Shown: in pieces, positions 7,819-9,244 of the stretch
Layout: every line of letters starts with the position of its first letter
How positions within the stretch are numbered: position 1 is the first letter of the stretch
From: Bacteroidota bacterium
GTDB lineage: Bacteria > Bacteroidota > Rhodothermia > Rhodothermales > UBA10348
Direction: 5' to 3'
DNA: 9,244 bases
Assembly (NCBI GenBank): GCA_018623785.1
Contig: JAAZVD010000040.1
Span: 1 to 9,244 of the forward strand
Made by a program: the position numbers and the translations under genes
The notes under the pieces: model-generated
Told to the model about the DNA's origin: nothing
Databases searched by the model: none
The model's input: the letters and a program-made list of their open reading frames with translations, nothing else

Positions 7819-9244
7819 ATGAGTCATTCTGCACCTGGGCTTCACTATTTGAACCATGACAAGGGTTTCAAGTCCTGGGCCCTTTCGCTGGATCACAAAC
7901 GTATCGGCATCATGTACATGGTGGCGGTGTCCCTGGCCTTCTTGGCCGGCGGCATCTTGGCCATCCTCGTCCGTCTTGAGCTTCTCGGGCCGGGTGAGAC
8001 CATCATGGGACCGGACGCCTACAACCAGTCATTTACGCTCCACGCCGTTCTGATGATCTTTGCGTTCATCATTCCGGCCATCCCTGCCGTGATGGGCAAC
8101 TTCGTCCTCCCCATACAGGTGGGAGCAAAGGATGTGGCCTTTCCGCGACTGAACCTGGCCTCATTCTACATCTACCTGATCGGGGCTGCCATCGCCATGA
8201 CGGCGCTTGTCAATGGACGTATTGATGGTGGCTGGACCTTCTACGCTCCGTACTCCACAAGCATTGGAAACGGTATCCTTTGGGTAACGTCCGGCGTCTT
8301 TGTGATGGGCTTCTCGTCCATCCTGACGGGTCTGAACTTCATTGTGACGGTCCATAAGATGCGTGCGCCGGGACTTACGTGGAATCGACTACCGCTGTTC
8401 ATCTGGTCCATCTATGCGACCTCCATTGTACAGGTACTGGCCACGCCAGTCATCGGTATTACGGTGCTGCTGCTCTTCCTCGAGAAAGCACTCTCCATCG
8501 GGATCTTTGACCCGGCCCTCGGCGGGGACCCGGTCCTTTTCCAGCACTTCTTCTGGTTCTATTCGCACCCGGCCGTTTACATCATGATCCTTCCCGCCTT
8601 TGGCGTGATTTCGGATCTGATGGGGACATTCTCCCGTCACCAGGTGTCTGGCTACAAGTTCGTGGCACTCTCTTCCGTGGCCATTGCCTTCCTGGGCTTC
8701 CTGGTTTGGGGACATCACATGTTCGTATCCGGTCAGTCGGCCGTATCGTCCATCGTGTTCTCCCTGATCACGTACCTGATCGGTATTCCAACCGGTGTGA
8801 AGGTGATTAACTGGGTGCAGACAATGTACAAGGGCTCGGTGCAGCTGAAGAGCCCGATGCTTTACGCCATCATGTTCCTCTTCACCTTCTCCATCGGTGG
8901 TTTTACCGGAATCATGCTGGGCGTGCTGGCTATCGACGTGCACCTGCACGATACCTACTTCGTGGTGGCCCACTTCCATTACGTCATGATGGGGGGCAAC
9001 GTGATTGCTGCTCTGGGCGGATTGCACTACTGGTGGCCGAAGATATTCGGCAAGATGTACAACGAGTTCCTGGCCAAGATTGCGGCCACTCTTGTTTTCA
9101 TCGGTTTCAATGTGACCTTCTTCCCGCAGTTTATTCTGGGCGCTCAGGGTATGCCGCGTCGTTACTATGACTACCTTCCACAGTACGAGGGCCTGCATGC
9201 GCTATCGACCTACGGCTCCTGGATCCTGGCTGCAGGCCTGTTCC
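7819..9244 (+). CDS. coxA: caa3-type haem-copper oxidase subunit I, A2 type (3' end outside window)
   Basis: The catalytic subunit, which reduces O2 to water and pumps protons. There are 475 complete codons before the window ends. It opens with [15 protein letters not shown], the standard subunit I start. Haem a ligands are His75 (in TLHAVLM) and His387. CuB ligands are His250, His299 and His300. The haem a3 ligand is His385 in HFH. Tyr254 in YSHPAVY is the expected partner of the His-Tyr cross-link. The YSHPxVY motif (Tyr248, Ser249) replaces the Glu of A1 enzymes and assigns this to the A2 class, of which the Rhodothermus caa3 enzyme is the model. A K-channel Lys is present (Lys328 in PTGVKVINW), and the Asp and Asn of the D-channel entrance region are in [13 protein letters not shown]. 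His377 and Asp378 sit at the Mg/proton-exit site. Ala76 follows the haem a His where Gly is usual. ATG 7819 lies 45 bases after coxB with no clear Shine-Dalgarno sequence. coxC-type genes would be expected downstream. Confidence 0.97.
   Translation, partial: MSHSAPGLHYLNHDKGFKSWALSLDHKRIGIMYMVAVSLAFLAGGILAILVRLELLGPGETIMGPDAYNQSFTLHAVLMIFAFIIPAIPAVMGNFVLPIQVGAKDVAFPRLNLASFYIYLIGAAIAMTALVNGRIDGGWTFYAPYSTSIGNGILWVTSGVFVMGFSSILTGLNFIVTVHKMRAPGLTWNRLPLFIWSIYATSIVQVLATPVIGITVLLLFLEKALSIGIFDPALGGDPVLFQHFFWFYSHPAVYIMILPAFGVISDLMGTFSRHQVSGYKFVALSSVAIAFLGFLVWGHHMFVSGQSAVSSIVFSLITYLIGIPTGVKVINWVQTMYKGSVQLKSPMLYAIMFLFTFSIGGFTGIMLGVLAIDVHLHDTYFVVAHFHYVMMGGNVIAALGGLHYWWPKIFGKMYNEFLAKIAATLVFIGFNVTFFPQFILGAQGMPRRYYDYLPQYEGLHALSTYGSWILAAGLF

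Noticed and set aside
8389..9198. 269-codon open frame on the - strand opposite coxA
   Set aside because: Its His/Glu-rich composition mirrors the complement of hydrophobic codons; coxA motifs on the + strand explain the region.

Overview
The window is one uninterrupted run of genes, all on the + strand, encoding the quinol-to-oxygen end of an aerobic respiratory chain. It carries the distal part of an alternative complex III (ACIII, quinol:electron-acceptor oxidoreductase) operon joined directly to a caa3-type haem-copper oxidase operon. No mobile element, RNA gene, CRISPR array or defence locus is visible. The content and order (actB-actC-actD-actE-actF, small membrane protein, sco, coxB with fused cytochrome c, A2-type coxA), the moderately high GC and the scarcity of Shine-Dalgarno sequences best fit the Bacteroidota/Rhodothermota side of the tree (Rhodothermus/Salinibacter-like). 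This taxonomic placement is inference.

Layout: 2-1504 is the 3' part of actB, with the iron-sulfur half complete; the 5' part and presumably actA lie upstream. 1543-2991 is actC (NrfD-like, GTG start). 3023-3631 is actD (DUF3341). 3664-4275 is actE (monohaem cytochrome c, probable lipoprotein). 4341-5603 is actF (ten-helix membrane protein). 5618-5920 is a small single-helix protein with a C-terminal RIPIxRAMEL-type motif. 5923-6819 is a Sco-type copper chaperone with a TTG start. 6847-7773 is coxB (CuA plus haem c). 7819-9244 is coxA, cut by the window edge. Gaps between genes are 2-65 bases, and I see no convincing terminator or internal promoter, so one polycistronic transcript is likely. 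There is no gene-free stretch longer than 65 bases.

How the genes work together: quinol is oxidised at ActC. Electrons pass through the four Fe-S clusters of ActB and, by family knowledge, the c haems of ActA and ActE. They then reach the c haem fused to CoxB, CuA, and finally haem a and the haem a3-CuB site of CoxA. Sco probably helps load CuA. This coupling of ACIII to caa3 is known, so the window is mainly a clean example of a described system. The items most worth a second look are the small conserved protein between actF and sco, a very strong GC stem-loop inside actE, start-codon oddities (TTG starts, a C8 tract in the sco signal peptide), and an Ala next to the haem a ligand in CoxA.
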